Assembly: GCA_008711295.1 (NCBI GenBank) | Contig: VUYV01000054.1 | Span: 556,006 to 620,005, forward strand | Reading direction: 5' to 3' | DNA: 64,000 bases | From: Anarhynchus alexandrinus | Taxonomy: Eukaryota > Chordata > Aves > Charadriiformes > Charadriidae | In this document: piece after piece, positions 28,114 through 40,300 of the stretch | Layout of the letters: every line of letters starts with the position of its first letter | Numbering within the stretch: the first letter of the stretch is position 1 | Notes under the pieces: generated by a model | Told to the model about the DNA's origin: nothing | Seen by the model: the letters and a program-made list of their open reading frames with translations, nothing else | The model's database searches: none | Made by a program: the position numbers and the translations under genes

Positions 28114-31100
28114 CCGTTTCCCATCCCAGCACACACCTTCCCTCCACTCTTTTCTGCACTGTCACCTTTTCTTACATCTCTCCATGCCTTTAGTTTTCGC
28201 TTTCTCTAAACCTGCCTATCCTTCCAATTGCTTATCCCAGTCATCATCCTTCCGATCTCTCTTCATCCCTGAAGATGGATACTCAAGAGAAAAACTAGGT
28301 GATTCATGAAATCTAAGCAGATCTGACTTTCCCTTGGATAGGGATGGAGCTATGAGAATTTTTACATATATTTATCCTCCACCAAAGGATAAAGAAGTCT
28401 TCATTTGTACTGTTGCTTTCCCCCCCCCCACTTCAAGTCCAAGAAAAACAGCATCTTAATATACTCTCCCTCCCTTTTCCTCCATCAGGTTTTTGCTTCT
28501 GTTAACAGGAAAACAGTCATCCATAAGAACTCCCTCCAGCAGATGTCAGCTCCTACTTCTTGTAATGAAAATTTCGCAATGAAAACAAGCAGAGAAAAGG
28601 GGATGATGAAGCAGGGCGCTTCAGCATCAGCAAGATGAAAAGTTTCCCTTCCCATTTACTAGTGGTATAACAGCTGAGCTCCCATTAGTTTAACTCATGC
28701 ACTCAGGATTCATTTCTTTGCTACCATTAATCACTTTATCTCTCAGTGAGAAAGCAGAAAGGTGCACAGGAATCTGCTTTTTGGGATCATGACAAGATTC
28801 TCCCAATTGAATAAATTACACAGAAAAGAGTGAATAAAGCATATTTTTTTTTATCAAAATTATCAAAGACTCCTTAACATTGATGTAAATAACTATGCTC
28901 TGACGTTTTAGGACATTTGCACATGGCTAATGCAGGGCTGAGCCAATTCCAGAAGGAGTTGTCAAATTAAAACCCTGTTGCCTATATTGGTACCTATTGC
29001 TCTAATCTCCCCAGATCACACACTAGTTCAGTCAGTCCTGTTTCTCATCTTTTCAATTTCCAGCAACACCAAAACACTATTGTGATCCATTTACACTGCA
29101 GAAACACCTGCCAGAGAAAGAATTCATTAGCAACTGCTCTTACAGTAAGCAGAGATATACAACAGAGCTCTAGCAGGAGCACCAGAGTTTTGCCATAAAA
29201 TGAGTACTTTTATAAGAGTCTTTCAGCACTATACTGCTGTGCTTGACCTTGTTCTGAGGAGGAAGTATTGCTGTCTCCTCTCTTTGAAATGCTAGGTTGT
29301 GGACCAATGCAGCCTAGAAGAAGGGACGGCCTTGGTCACCAATAATTCTTGGCATCCATGCAGTAAGTAACTAGATAAACAAGGCCCATATAGCAAATTC
29401 CTTCAACTTCTTTGCAATAGATACAGCTCTGCAACTAGAGAAACAATAACTCAACACCAACAGAAAAAGTAGAGATTAAATAAGTGGAGCAGGGAAGTAA
29501 CTTTGAATTCCTAAAAAGGAATTGGGGAAAACGGGCAAATAAATCACACCTTGTTGTCATTTTTATATTTAAGATAATAGGAGTTGAAGGAGATTCAATT
29601 TTGTAGACCAATATTTTGCAGAGAAATTTAATTTTGATAGCAATTGATTTGGGGCACATTAAGACCCCCCAAAAGCTGCTTTCCAGAGGATAAGGATCAT
29701 CTGATTTCTGATAATCAGGGCTCCTACTTCCAAGTTAGGCATCTAAAATCACTTTTTCAAAATCACAGCATTCATTATTAAGGCACAGAATATTAGTGAT
29801 CAATTCACTATGTCAATTCAAATTCTAAATAATATTCATTTATTCAAATGATTTCTTCAAAGTCAAAACTGACACTTAAGCACTTCGCATTTACCTATAC
29901 TCTTAAGCAATTGCTCTCCAATTATTTTAAGTGCAACCATAAAATTAATGCTCAAGGGCCAGCCAGAGCGAGGACTCGCTATTGTAAACACTGTAAAAGA
30001 TTAGTAAATTACAGCAAAGACCATGCAGCCTGAGCAGGCAAAACAGATAAAACATAGAGAAAAGAATATAAACACAAAGCAGAGGGATCAAGGATTTCTT
30101 TGGAAGAAAGAATAGATTAGTAAACTAGGGATAAACTAAACAAAGAGAAGTGAAGAAAAAGAGGACATTGATACTAAAGGCAATGAGGGAGAAAGAAGAA
30201 GGGCAAATGTGGATACTGATATCAAAAGTAATCATAGACTGGAAAAGTGGGAAAGAAAGAAAGGATTGGATAACATGATCAATTGTCACAGAATGGAGGA
30301 CATCTAGACAGAGCCCAGGAAAGATGCTGAAAGTTCAAAGGCTCCTGCTTTGCCTGCTTCCACATAATCCAATCCACTCACTTGACACAAGAATATACAC
30401 CAGTGAGCAATTATCTACCCTCATAGGGAAAACCTTTACATAAGCTCAGAGAAGCCTGATTTTTCGAGTCAATATTTAACACTGTACACTCCAAAACTAA
30501 ATTTAGCTCAGCCCAACTCCTCCACAGTGCTCAGTTCAAGCCTTAGTTTTATAAGGGTGTCCAATTTTGATATTCATTCAATATCTTAAAGGCTACTAGG
30601 TTCTTATTAATTTAGTAATATAGTATTTGAAAAAGAAAAAAATATAACTAAACAGTGCCATTTAATGTTGTGTAAAGAATGCCTAGGTCACTAATTATTT
30701 ATTTTAAAAGTCGCTACAAAATTGGCTTTTCTGTTCCTTTTCAAATTTCCCTACCACTAGCAATTTGTCACAAGCAAGTTTTTGTGTGTTGGCTAATGCG
30801 CCCTATACTTGTTCTATTTTCATTGGTATGCATATCCACATTACAACTAAATTTACTATATTTGTTGTATTTTACATATGTTGAATAATTTCTGCTCTCT
30901 TTATTACCTTTAAAACTGGGTTTACACAGCTCCCAAGGCCGCATACCTTTGCTGACCAGTATCTGACCATGCGCCATTTGGTTTTTGTCCATGGGGCCTC
31001 TGATATCCTCATATACTTGTACATTCAAGGCTTCTGCCTGTGCTCCTCTACTCTGGTCTAGCATCATAGATAGCTCACTGTCCACAGAATAACTAGTCAT

Positions 31101-31916
31101 AATTACTTTGCATTAGTTTAAAAAGTATTCATTATGTTAAGTGTTATGATACACAACTGCACAAAGCTAAGCAAAAGCTAAACCGAGGTAGGCAATAGTC
31201 CCCTGGTCACTAGATAATATTCTAGCAGCAATTAGATAATTGCTGTTATAGCCAAACAAGCTAAAAAAAAACCCCAAATCTCCACGCTGGCCAAGACAAG
31301 CCTAGACAAAACCTGACAGATACTGAAGTCCACACTGTTAGTTTAACACAATATTGTGACCAGTTACAAGCAACAGCAACTCTATATTTACTGAGCTGTA
31401 AGACTATACCATAGATCATACAAACACATCCACCACAGTAAAGAGATTTACACAGCTCTATTTTCCTGGGTAGCTGTGCAGATCTATAACAAGACATTGT
31501 TGCCTGATAGGGTTTCATTCAATGATAACATAACTTTGCTTTATTCAGTAAACTTGCTACCTTTAATTTCCTATTGCTTTACAGTTTAATATTAGGAGCT
31601 TAGGTAAGATTTCAGTTGTTATTTCTGCTCCATGTATCAGGCTGACTCTAAAGAGCATCTGTATATCTGGTTTGGTTGCATCATTTTCTGTTAATATCCA
31701 CCTTTCCTTTCTTCTTATAAATCCATTAGGATACAAATCGCATTTCCAGAAACCCAGCTAAATAATATCTGAAGCAGTATCTCATCATTCAAGGACAAAA
31801 GTGTTTTATACTTTCACAAATGGGAGATTAAACTCCAAATCTACATTGGATACCGAAATCCTGAGTAAATGCGTAAATATTCAAGCATATGCTCTTTAAC
31901 TTCAAACAAAGCATTT
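28114..31916. other. Non-coding stretch
   Basis: About 3.8 kb. It begins with pyrimidine-rich DNA up to about 28280, has a C10 run at 28430-28439 and a purine-rich patch at about 30050-30270. No exon or repeat family recognised. Confidence 0.5.
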
Positions 31917-31922
31917 GTCACC
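31917..31922. repeat. Target-site duplication GTCACC, left copy
   Basis: Identical to 32696-32701 on the other side of the LTR. Confidence 0.85.
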
Positions 31923-32278
31923 TGGCCTGGTTTGAGGCAAAATAGAACAAATTTTCTTTTCAGTAATTTTACTTTTCAGTTAAGTCTCTAACTGAACTTA
32001 ACAGCTCTCTGAAATTAACGGCATATTTTTTAGACTGTGTCTGCTCCAGAGTCATAAGGTCTGATATTTATAGTTAATACCAACGAATGGGATGCAGAGA
32101 GGCTCCTGCTTATACTTATTTCTATAACCACCAAGGTCAGCTAACTTTGTTTTGTGCCCCATTGGAGAGTTGGAAGTAGAAGGGCGTAGAGGGTTCTGCA
32201 CCTGTGGGAAAGAGAGGACAGGACAGGTGACCCAAAACTGACCAACAGGGAATTCCATCCCATCTGCATCATGCTCAG

Positions 32279-32284
32279 TATAAA
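32279..32284 (+). promoter_or_regulatory. LTR TATA box
   Basis: TATAAA in the context CTCAGTATAAAGCTGAGG, 357 bases into the LTR, where the U3/R boundary is expected about 25-30 bases on. Whether it is still active is unknown. Confidence 0.65.
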
Positions 32285-32559
32285 GCTGAGGGATCAAAGG
32301 GGTCAGCCTCTTTCTTCAATGGCCGGCATCCAAGGAGGACTCTATCTGTTCGTCTGCCTTTGACTCCAATCTGTGCATTCCTGAGTCCTGATCCAGAACC
32401 CAGTTCCCATCCGTCACTGAGTCCACTCTGGGACTTTTCCCAGTGCCTGCTGGTGATGTGTTCATCACCCTGGGAGCTCAATACTGGTTTTGTATATATT
32501 GTATATACTTCATTATTTTCTAATTGATATTATCATCTTTTTTTTGTTATTAATATTTC

Positions 32560-32565
32560 ATTAAA
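32560..32565 (+). promoter_or_regulatory. LTR polyadenylation signal ATTAAA
   Basis: ATTAAA in TTTCATTAAAGTAG, about 280 bases after the TATA box and 130 bases before the LTR end, as expected near the end of R. Confidence 0.6.
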
Positions 32566-32695
32566 GTAGTTTAGCTTCTTTTCAACCCATAAGTCTCTCT
32601 CCCTTATTCTCTCTTACTTCTCTTCTGGGAAGGGAGAGAGGTTAAAAAGAGCCTCTGTCACCTGTTAAGTAGCCAACCCAGCCCAAACCACAACA

Positions 32696-32701
32696 GTCAC
32701 C
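32696..32701. repeat. Target-site duplication GTCACC, right copy
   Basis: Follows the terminal CA of the LTR directly and matches the left copy exactly. Confidence 0.85.
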
Positions 32702-35130
32702 TCCAAATAGTTCAAATAGGAGTGAGACTAGCAAAGAATAAAATTACGTGAAAACTGGAACTGAGTAAGCTTGTTTTGATTTTTCTGCCTGTGTAATTTG
32801 TGATCCTATAAATTATGCTTGGGTCATATCTGTAAGACTATCCTCACAGTTATATTGAGTAAAAATACTCACGAATGTGCTCTGGGAATTTAAGAATTAT
32901 TAAAATACAGAGAGGCCCACGTCAAAATAATTAAAATTAACTTTCTAGGAACCACAAGTCTGCAGCATAATGAACAGGCACAGGGGAAAAAGTAGGCAGG
33001 GATCCCATGTTTTCGTCTAGGACTGAGGCTGTAACCTTGACCATTGAGTAGCATGTGTCATACCACTGCATTTCCTGCTGAAATCCCTTTGAAGATTTTA
33101 AGTTTCTCATGCTCCTTCCAGTGCCCTCAAAGCTGTTTTTTCATTTCCTTGTTTAATGTTTAACTCAGAGATTCTTTAATAAAGCAGTAAAATCATTGCA
33201 GTTTTTTCCGTAAAAAAAGTCTTATGGGAAACATTTTTATAGTGTTTCCTTTTAAAAAATACTTATGGGAAAGTTTCTATAGTGAGTTGCTAGATCATGC
33301 AGCGAAGAGTCTGTATTGCAAGTAAGAGAAGTTTGGAAGAAATACCATGTAATTGGTTTCCATTAACGTAACTAGGAAGCTGAGCTGAAGTTTATACAAT
33401 TTTATACTTTGGGAATTGATACAGAGCAATTTCATTTTAAGAGATGAAGGTAGACACAGAAATCATAAGGTTCCATCATAAGATTTTTCCAGTTTTGTTA
33501 GAGTGGGTGTGGGAATACCAGTCTTAAACAGGCCAAAGTTAAGCGTGGGAAGAAGGGGTAGTAACTCACAACAAAAAACCAAAACAAAACAAAAACCAAC
33601 CAAACAACTAAACTGTTTCTTTTTCTTTCCCTTACACCGTATTTCTTTCAAATCAAAGGCCTTCTATCTAAGCCTCCACAAAACTAGTTTCTCAAATTTA
33701 CCTAAATTCCTTGCCTGATTTCTGTTGGAAACTCAGACAAAACCAAAGCATTCCTAAGGAACATTACAGTTTCAAGGATGCAGTGTTTTCCAGCAGAAAG
33801 GCATTCTTTCCAAAAATTGTGAACATTTTCAATATCAATACCAGTGTTGGCTCAACCATTTTAGATGAATATTTCAGTCAACACTTCAGGATTTTGTTAT
33901 ACTAATTCATTTTCCTGCTATTCCCATAACTTCAAGTATTTGAACTTAAAAAATAATTTCTGCTTATATTGAAAAGTGTTTCAGAATTCCATTTAAAAAC
34001 CTTGAAGGAGAAGGCAAACAAAGAAACATCCCTGCTAAACTTATTGCATATTTAAAATCTCGTGGGTTGTTGGTTTTGTAGTCTTTAGTGCTGGAAAATG
34101 GAAATGGCAACTTATTAGAAGGTCCAGCAGAGAAGCAGCTAGCATATACACTGTAATAGTAAAGGTTTTATACGCCAAACCTACAAATAAATGGAAAAAT
34201 CTCTCCAACTCCAGTAAACTTAGTGCCTATGCCTGATTTTATAAAGATGACAGTTTNCTTCTTTCTTTAGGTTTCGGAAAACATTTGCCTGTTCACTTGT
34301 CTGAATACTGAGAGTTTTATTATGCCTTAAAGGAGTATAAATAAAGCTATTAAATAAACATGCATTTTTCTCTTCCTGAATCTCAAGGTGAAATTTATTT
34401 TCAAACTAGGTATGTCCTTCATTTCTCCTATTGTTTGCATATGCTAATTTCTATGCAGATCAAAAGTTTAGCACATTCTAGTGCTTCAAGTCCATAATCA
34501 CAAGACAAAACATATGTATGTGACTGAAAAGTGGTGTGGTCAGTTTTTACTCCATATGAAAAGGGTATGGAAGAAGCCACTGCTCCAATATACATGGCAA
34601 GAGGGAAGTGAAGGGAAGGCAAATTTTTTTTATGATTGCTGAATAGAAACTGGATGAGAAAATAGCCTCTTTTGTTTTTTCATCTCTCCAGAGACCAACT
34701 GAGAACTTCAGCTTATGAAAATAAGCTGTTCAAATAAACTGTTTTCCACTGTTCTGAAACAGTCATGTTTCTTTGATAAGCAAGAAAGAATTGCTTAACT
34801 TCCACAGAAATTAGTGGTGTTAAATACAGTTGCATCCAATAAAGGTGTAATGAAGGACACCATATCATGCTGAATATAAAGTGACCTCAGTTTACAAAGA
34901 CAAAGCAACAAAAAACACCTTTGCCTGACAGGGCTGTTCTTAACCCTGCAGTCCTTAATGGTGCCAGCTGAATTTGCCCTATTGCAGTCTCTGCTAAGCA
35001 AGGCTGAGGAGGAGATAAATTTAGACCGTGCTGGACCCTATGCTCTCTTTCCTGGCTTTTGCCAGCTATGGCTGTGCCTGTCACTGCAAAGAGCTTAAAA
35101 ACATATTACATAAACATATCATATAAACAC
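32702..35130. other. Non-coding stretch with one ambiguous base
   Basis: About 2.4 kb with no recognised gene or repeat. An A/C-rich tract lies at 33569-33610. The single N in the window is at 34257. Confidence 0.55.
34257..34257. other. Ambiguous base (N)
   Basis: The only undetermined base in the window, in CAGTTTNCTTC. It is a sequencing or polishing uncertainty in non-coding DNA. Confidence 1.
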
Positions 35131-36220
35131 TGTCCCACAAGGTATCCTGGTCTCTAAATTGAAGGGACATGGATTTGACAAATGGACCACTCGGTGGATA
35201 AAGAACTGGCTGGACAGTCACACTCAAAGAGTTGCAGTCAACATCTCGATGTCCAAGTGGAGAGCAGTGACAAGTGGCGTTCCTCAGGGGTCAGTACTGG
35301 GACTCCTACTGTTCAAGATCTTTGTCGGCAACATGGACAGCGGGGTTGAGTGCACCCTCAGCAAGTTTGCCGATGATACCAAGCTGTTTGGCGAGGTAGA
35401 CACGCTGGAGGGGAGGGATGCTATCCAGAGGGACCTGGACAGGCTGGAGAGGTGGGCCCAAGCCAACTTCATGCAGTTCAACAAGGCCAAGTGCAAGGTC
35501 TTACACCTGGGTCAGGGCAAATCCCCAGGCTCGGCGGGGAATGGCTGGAGAGCAGCCCTGGGGAGAAGGACCTGGGTGTGCTGGTTAACGAGAAGCGCAA
35601 CATGAGCCAGAAATGTGCGATCACAGCCCAGAAGGCCAACCGCATCCTGGGCTGCATCAAAAGAAGTGTGGCCAGCAGGTCAAAGGAGGTGATTCTGCCC
35701 CTCTACTCCACTCTCGTGAGACCCACCTGGAGTACTGCATCCAGCTCTGCATTCCCCAACACTGGAAAGACACAGACCTGCTGGAGCGTGTCCAGAGGAG
35801 AGCCACGAGGATGATCCGAGGGCTGGAGCACCTCTCCTATGAGGAGCGGCTGAAACAGTTGGGGCTGTTCAGCCTGGAGAAGAGAAGGCTCCGGGGAGAT
35901 CTTATTGCGGCCTTCCAGTACCTAAAGAGGGCCTACAGGAGAGCTGGGGAAGGACTTTTTACTAGGGCATGTAGTGATAGGATGAGGGGGAATGGCTTTA
36001 AACTGGAAGAGGGCAGGTTTAGATTGAACATTAGAAAGAAGTTTTTCACTTTGAGGGTGGTAAGGCACTGGAACAGGTTGCCCAGAGAGGTTGTTGAGGC
36101 CCCACCCCTGGAGGTGTTCAAGGCCAGGCTGGACATGGCCTTGGGCAACCTGGTCTAGTGGAAGGTTGGATCTCAATGATCTTCAAGGTCCTTTCCAACC
36201 TAATATTCTATGATTCTATG
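35131..36220 (+). mobile_element. CR1 LINE, 5'-truncated, includes part of the reverse transcriptase
   Basis: About 1.09 kb in plus orientation, the longest LINE copy here. It enters within the RT domain (GHGFDKW region) and covers [12 protein letters not shown], the catalytic FADD motif (35366-35377) and the whole ORF2 C-terminus with stop at 36156-36158. It ends with TATTCTATGATTCTATG. The 3' UTR lacks a segment compared with the copy at 21313-21919. Confidence 0.96.
35159..36158 (+). pseudogene. CR1 ORF2 remnant (reverse transcriptase, two frameshifts)
   Basis: Translation needs three frames. Frame 2 runs from 35159 through [17 protein letters not shown] and [18 protein letters not shown] deletion of roughly a dozen bases near 35525-35545, against the copy at 57190, shifts the reading to frame 1 ([17 protein letters not shown]). 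A missing C in GAGACCCACCTGG near 35722 shifts it to frame 3 (HLEYCIQL onward) to the stop. The endonuclease and N-terminal RT are absent. It is dead. Confidence 0.92.
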
Positions 36221-36579
36221 GGATGGATTGGATTTTTTAGATCAATTTCAGTTTATATGTGGATCAGTACAGTGTGTTGAGCTGGTTCCATCCCAATACT
36301 GCATTGCCTCAGACTACCCCTTTTGGGCAGGCAGTACACAACCATATCTTGTGTTTGGTTATGACAATCACTATGAAACTGTCAACCTAGTCTGCGAATT
36401 TGTATTGCTTTTTCAGACTCATGATGCTATTTCCAGAAGCCCCCCATCTGCAAACCAACATACATATAATGTCTTCTGTCCTTTTTTGGAAACAACAAGT
36501 TATGATCTATTTAGTCCTAATCAATACATTACATGAAGTTAATCAGTTTGTCTTATGACAGATCTTTAAATCTTAAGAA
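36221..36579. other. Spacer between CR1 and LTR, nothing recognised
   Basis: 359 bases containing a 108-codon open frame (36210-36536) that starts inside the CR1 tail and has no recognisable domain. Confidence 0.55.
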
Positions 36580-37306
36580 TGTTGAAAACTGAAGTTTTGC
36601 TTAGCATAGGTACTGGATTGGTGAAGCCTTCCTCAGGCCTCAAGCTGTAACCTTCTGAACTCCTTCTTAGTCCAAGAAGAATGGCTAGTAGTTTTGTATG
36701 ACTTTGATACACTGAATACTAACTAACATAATGAAATTGTATAACTAATATTAACGAAGATTGTATGTTTGAACTATAATGCTTGGAAATGAAGAAAGGG
36801 ACTATTCTACCTAGAGTCAGCAGAAGAGAGATGATTTTCAGTTGCAGATAGTGAAGAAAAGGACTGTTCTACCCAGACTCAGCAGAAGATGGATGAGATC
36901 CAGGTGCAGATGGGCCAAGGAGATCATGAAACTGTGTAAGAAGCTAAAAGCGCCTGCACCAAAACTCCAGTCATCAAAGAGGACACGTAACCATTGAACA
37001 ATTTGATTGGACAAAAGACATGTTTGTCACCTGAATAGGTGCACGAACAGCTTATGTCATAGATTGTGAGGCTTTAAAAAGTACAGGAAAGTAACCGAGG
37101 GGTTTCTCCTTCTTGGAGGCACCCAGGTCAAGCTGTATTAAACCGACTCTGTGACAGAAGCTTGGGTTCAAACTCCTTTTTCCAGTCAGAGACTAAGATT
37201 GGATCCAGCTGCACACAGACTCCTCTCTGAGAAGTTTAGAAAGAAAGGGGGTAGAGTATGAACCTCGCAACTCAGTGGGAAGGTCTTCCCAGACTCTTTT
37301 TCAACA
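36580..37306 (+). mobile_element. Probable solo LTR (second element)
   Basis: 727 bp with matching inverted ends (TGTTGAAAAC... and ...TTTTTCAACA). The flanking pentamers AAGAA and ATGAA differ by one base and may be a decayed target duplication. A TATA-like CTTTAAAAAG at 37072 and ATTAAA at 37137-37142 lie in LTR order, and a U3-type tandem duplication lies at 36789-36912. There is no internal viral sequence. It could instead be an unrelated repeat with chance termini. Class uncertain; a 5-bp duplication would fit ERVL-type elements. Confidence 0.6.
36789..36912 (+). repeat. 62-bp tandem duplication inside the probable LTR
   Basis: GAAGAAAGGGACTATTCTAC (36791) recurs 62 bases later as GAAGAAAAGGACTGTTCTAC. 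Both continue with CAGCAGAAGA and CAGTTGCAGAT or CAGGTGCAGAT. Retroviral U3 enhancers often carry such direct repeats. Confidence 0.85.
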
Positions 37307-40300
37307 ATGAATTATCTCATATTAGATTGGCCAACAAATATGAAAAGTAGTATTGCTTAATAATGACTAAGTTCGAAGCCCCTTGTGAAATTATTTCTGT
37401 ATTTTCCTCTGCATCTCCCTTTTTCCTCCCCAGATTTCTTGTCCCCTTTCCTCAATTCCTGATGTTTTGCTTGTGCTCTATCATTTTACACCAAAAATTA
37501 ATGCCCTTACAAGTCACCTGTTAGTCACAAGTCACTCCTACCTGTTTTTTCAGACATCAGTAAACATAGATACAAGAACTGTTCAAAGGGTGGGTTTTAT
37601 TTGCCATCATACTTATGTGAAGTCGAAGCTAATGAGTTTGAAAATCATTTAATTCTTTTGGGGGTGCAGGGAGAAATAACCAAATTAAAAAATGCCCTAT
37701 AAAACTATTCATTCTTTCTTCTAAACAGAATATTTTCTATGATCCTGCCTATGAGCTGAATCTTTCAGAAGCCAACCAGCATGTCAACATGAATTCTTTT
37801 ATGTAAAAGACTATGTATTAATGCAGAGCACACAACGTCTACATTGAGGAAAGACAGTGGTCAGATGAAGGTGAAGACTCAATATTTAAAGGCTGTCAAA
37901 GCTAGAAATGAGGGAAACCATCCTTACAGTATAGAAATAGCTCACAAGATAGAAGAATTTCTGGGTGTTTGCAAGTTCAGCAAAGGCTTCTGAAACTGAG
38001 GTGTAACTGGGACACAGACTGAACCTCAGTTGTAGTTTTGGTGTCTTTTGTGTTTTGGTGGTGGTTTGGTGGGATATTTTTGTTGTTGTTGCTGTTATGT
38101 TTTTTTAAAAATGTACTCAGACTGCAGGGATAGCAAAGCTTCATCAGCCTATAATTCCCCAGAGGAATGCACATGAGATAAAGAGCTGTCATTTTAAAAA
38201 GTGTTTTCTGCTGTCTGCATGCCCCTTCTTTAGCCTTCCCCTGAGAATACAGTGCCCGAGAAAAAGCACGATAGTTCTGGATTGAAAGCCCTAGAGATCA
38301 GGAGGCTGAAGTTATCCCAAACAGGGAAAAACCTCTGCAGGTACAGCAAGGTACCCCCTCCTCCCCTCCACTCCCCTTCTTTAATTTGAGATCAGCCTGA
38401 GATTTCAGTTGAGCTGCTTCCCGCTATCAGGATAGCAAAATATTTATAAAGTTGATTTGGTGCTCTCATGTTAGGATATCATACAGAGTCTGACACTTCT
38501 TGAGAAAACTGACTCACATCAAATCACTAGTCTCTGGCAGAAATTATATTTAAAACATATGTTGCTAACATAAAGTGCTGGTTTTATTTTAGGAAGAGAA
38601 TAATCTGAAGCAGTCCGCATTGCATAAAGAACTACCAATATTGCCATATGCATATGCTAAAGATTTGGTTCTGAAAGCTGCCTTTTACTTCTGAAGGAAA
38701 AACTGTTTTCGATCTCTTAAGTGAAGTACAATAGCACCAACTGCTGCTGTCTCAACCGATGACTGCTAGATCCTATTAGTATAAAAGCATGAACTACTTT
38801 CCAGCACAAAGGCTCATTTACCTCCTGAATCAGCTGCAACCCATCTTTGGCCTTAGCTGCCAATGAAGCTCTTTCATCTCTATTCAGATGCAAACCTCCC
38901 TGATCTGTGTGATAAGATAGAAACCACCATGGGGAGGGGGAGACCCAGTTAGAAAACAACTTTCTGGTTACAAAACAACAACGAAAACATCTCCCCCAGA
39001 AGGGTCAACGGAGAAGTATTTTATTCTTGCCACTAGATATTATTAAAGAACTCCTGTGTCATTCTTTAGCTTTGAAATGGCCCTTACAGATATTACATAT
39101 CTCCGTCGCATATTTCTATGCCTGTCCCGCCTCCTTTACTTTCTCAGTGATGATGAGCAACACAGAGATGCACTGAGTATCCAGAAGCAGACTTCAGGGT
39201 CTAACAAAAGAAAAACTGTTGGAGCTGAGCAACTGTATTTATCAAATGTTTTGAGGAGTTTGACTTGCACTCCTTTACTAAAGTCTCCTCTAATTAAATA
39301 TTTTGGAAAGGAGGCAATTTTTACACAGAAAAAAACCCAAAAAACATTGCACTCCTGCTCTATTCTTATTCACAGAAATCTTCTTTCACACATGATGCTA
39401 CTGCATCAACAAAATACAGCAGATTGTGTGGGCATGTCCTGTAATAATTTGGAGGTAAAAATAATGGAGCAATTACAAGGCAATGTTTACACCTGTAAAG
39501 AACTTCAATGCTCAAAAGTAATGGCTAATAATATTCAACATCAGTAAGAGGTTAAAAGTTATTCATAATTTCTGGTTGCCTCTGAAGTATAGCAGACATC
39601 AGGACCACATCACCTTACAGTCTTCACTCTGGTCAGAGATAATTGGCAGTTTTCTAAGTATGATTATGTCCTCTAATCTGTGCTACAATTTGATTATTAC
39701 AGCTTTGGTGTTTATCAGCATTATGATAACTACCGAATTCCAGAGCACTAAAACTTTCTTGACTGCAGCTTTTAAGCAATTAGAAATATGTAACAAAATA
39801 ATTCTGCAAAGCTCAGGGAGGAAATTTTTAAATATTATATACAAAGACATCAGACTGTTAATTAATGCAAATATATTGATGACATCCGTAAACACTGTTT
39901 GGAAAGATAGCACACCTGCTTTTCACCTCTAACAGTTCTACTTTCAGAACTAAGCAATTCATATTAAGGTACAAACTCTAACCCAAAAACTAATGCCCAA
40001 AATCAAATCCACTGTCCCAAGATAAACCACACTGCAGCTGATAATGCGCTCTGGAAAGCCAGATAACGGCCCCTTCATTTGAAACGGGTACATACCTTAT
40101 GCCACCTTCCCACAAAGGAATTCACTTCATTTTGATCCATCGCATTTCCCTGTAAAGGGAACAGATTGCCTTAATCAAATGAGCCAACTCTGGAACCAGT
40201 TCAACATCTTTCAGGGGCAAGACGTTTTCAGCAATTGTTATTTTTAACATGTATGAACCTGTTCTACTAGATTTTCTTCTAGCATTGTCCAAATAAACCT

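Larger units (their letters stand above)
31923..32695 (+). mobile_element. Solo LTR of an endogenous retrovirus (probably class II/ERVK-like)
   Basis: 773 bp bounded by TG...CA with imperfect inverted ends (TGGCCTGGTTTGAGGC against GCCCAAACCACAACA). It is flanked on both sides by the 6-bp direct repeat GTCACC. Inside are a TATA box (32279-32284) and an ATTAAA signal (32560-32565) in the right order for U3-R-U5. No gag, pol or env sequence adjoins it, so it is a solo LTR left by recombination. A 6-bp duplication fits class II elements; the family assignment is inference. Confidence 0.88.

Noticed and set aside
31923..32695. A full provirus at the LTR
   Set aside because: No second LTR copy and no gag, pol or env reading frames on either side; only a solo LTR remains.
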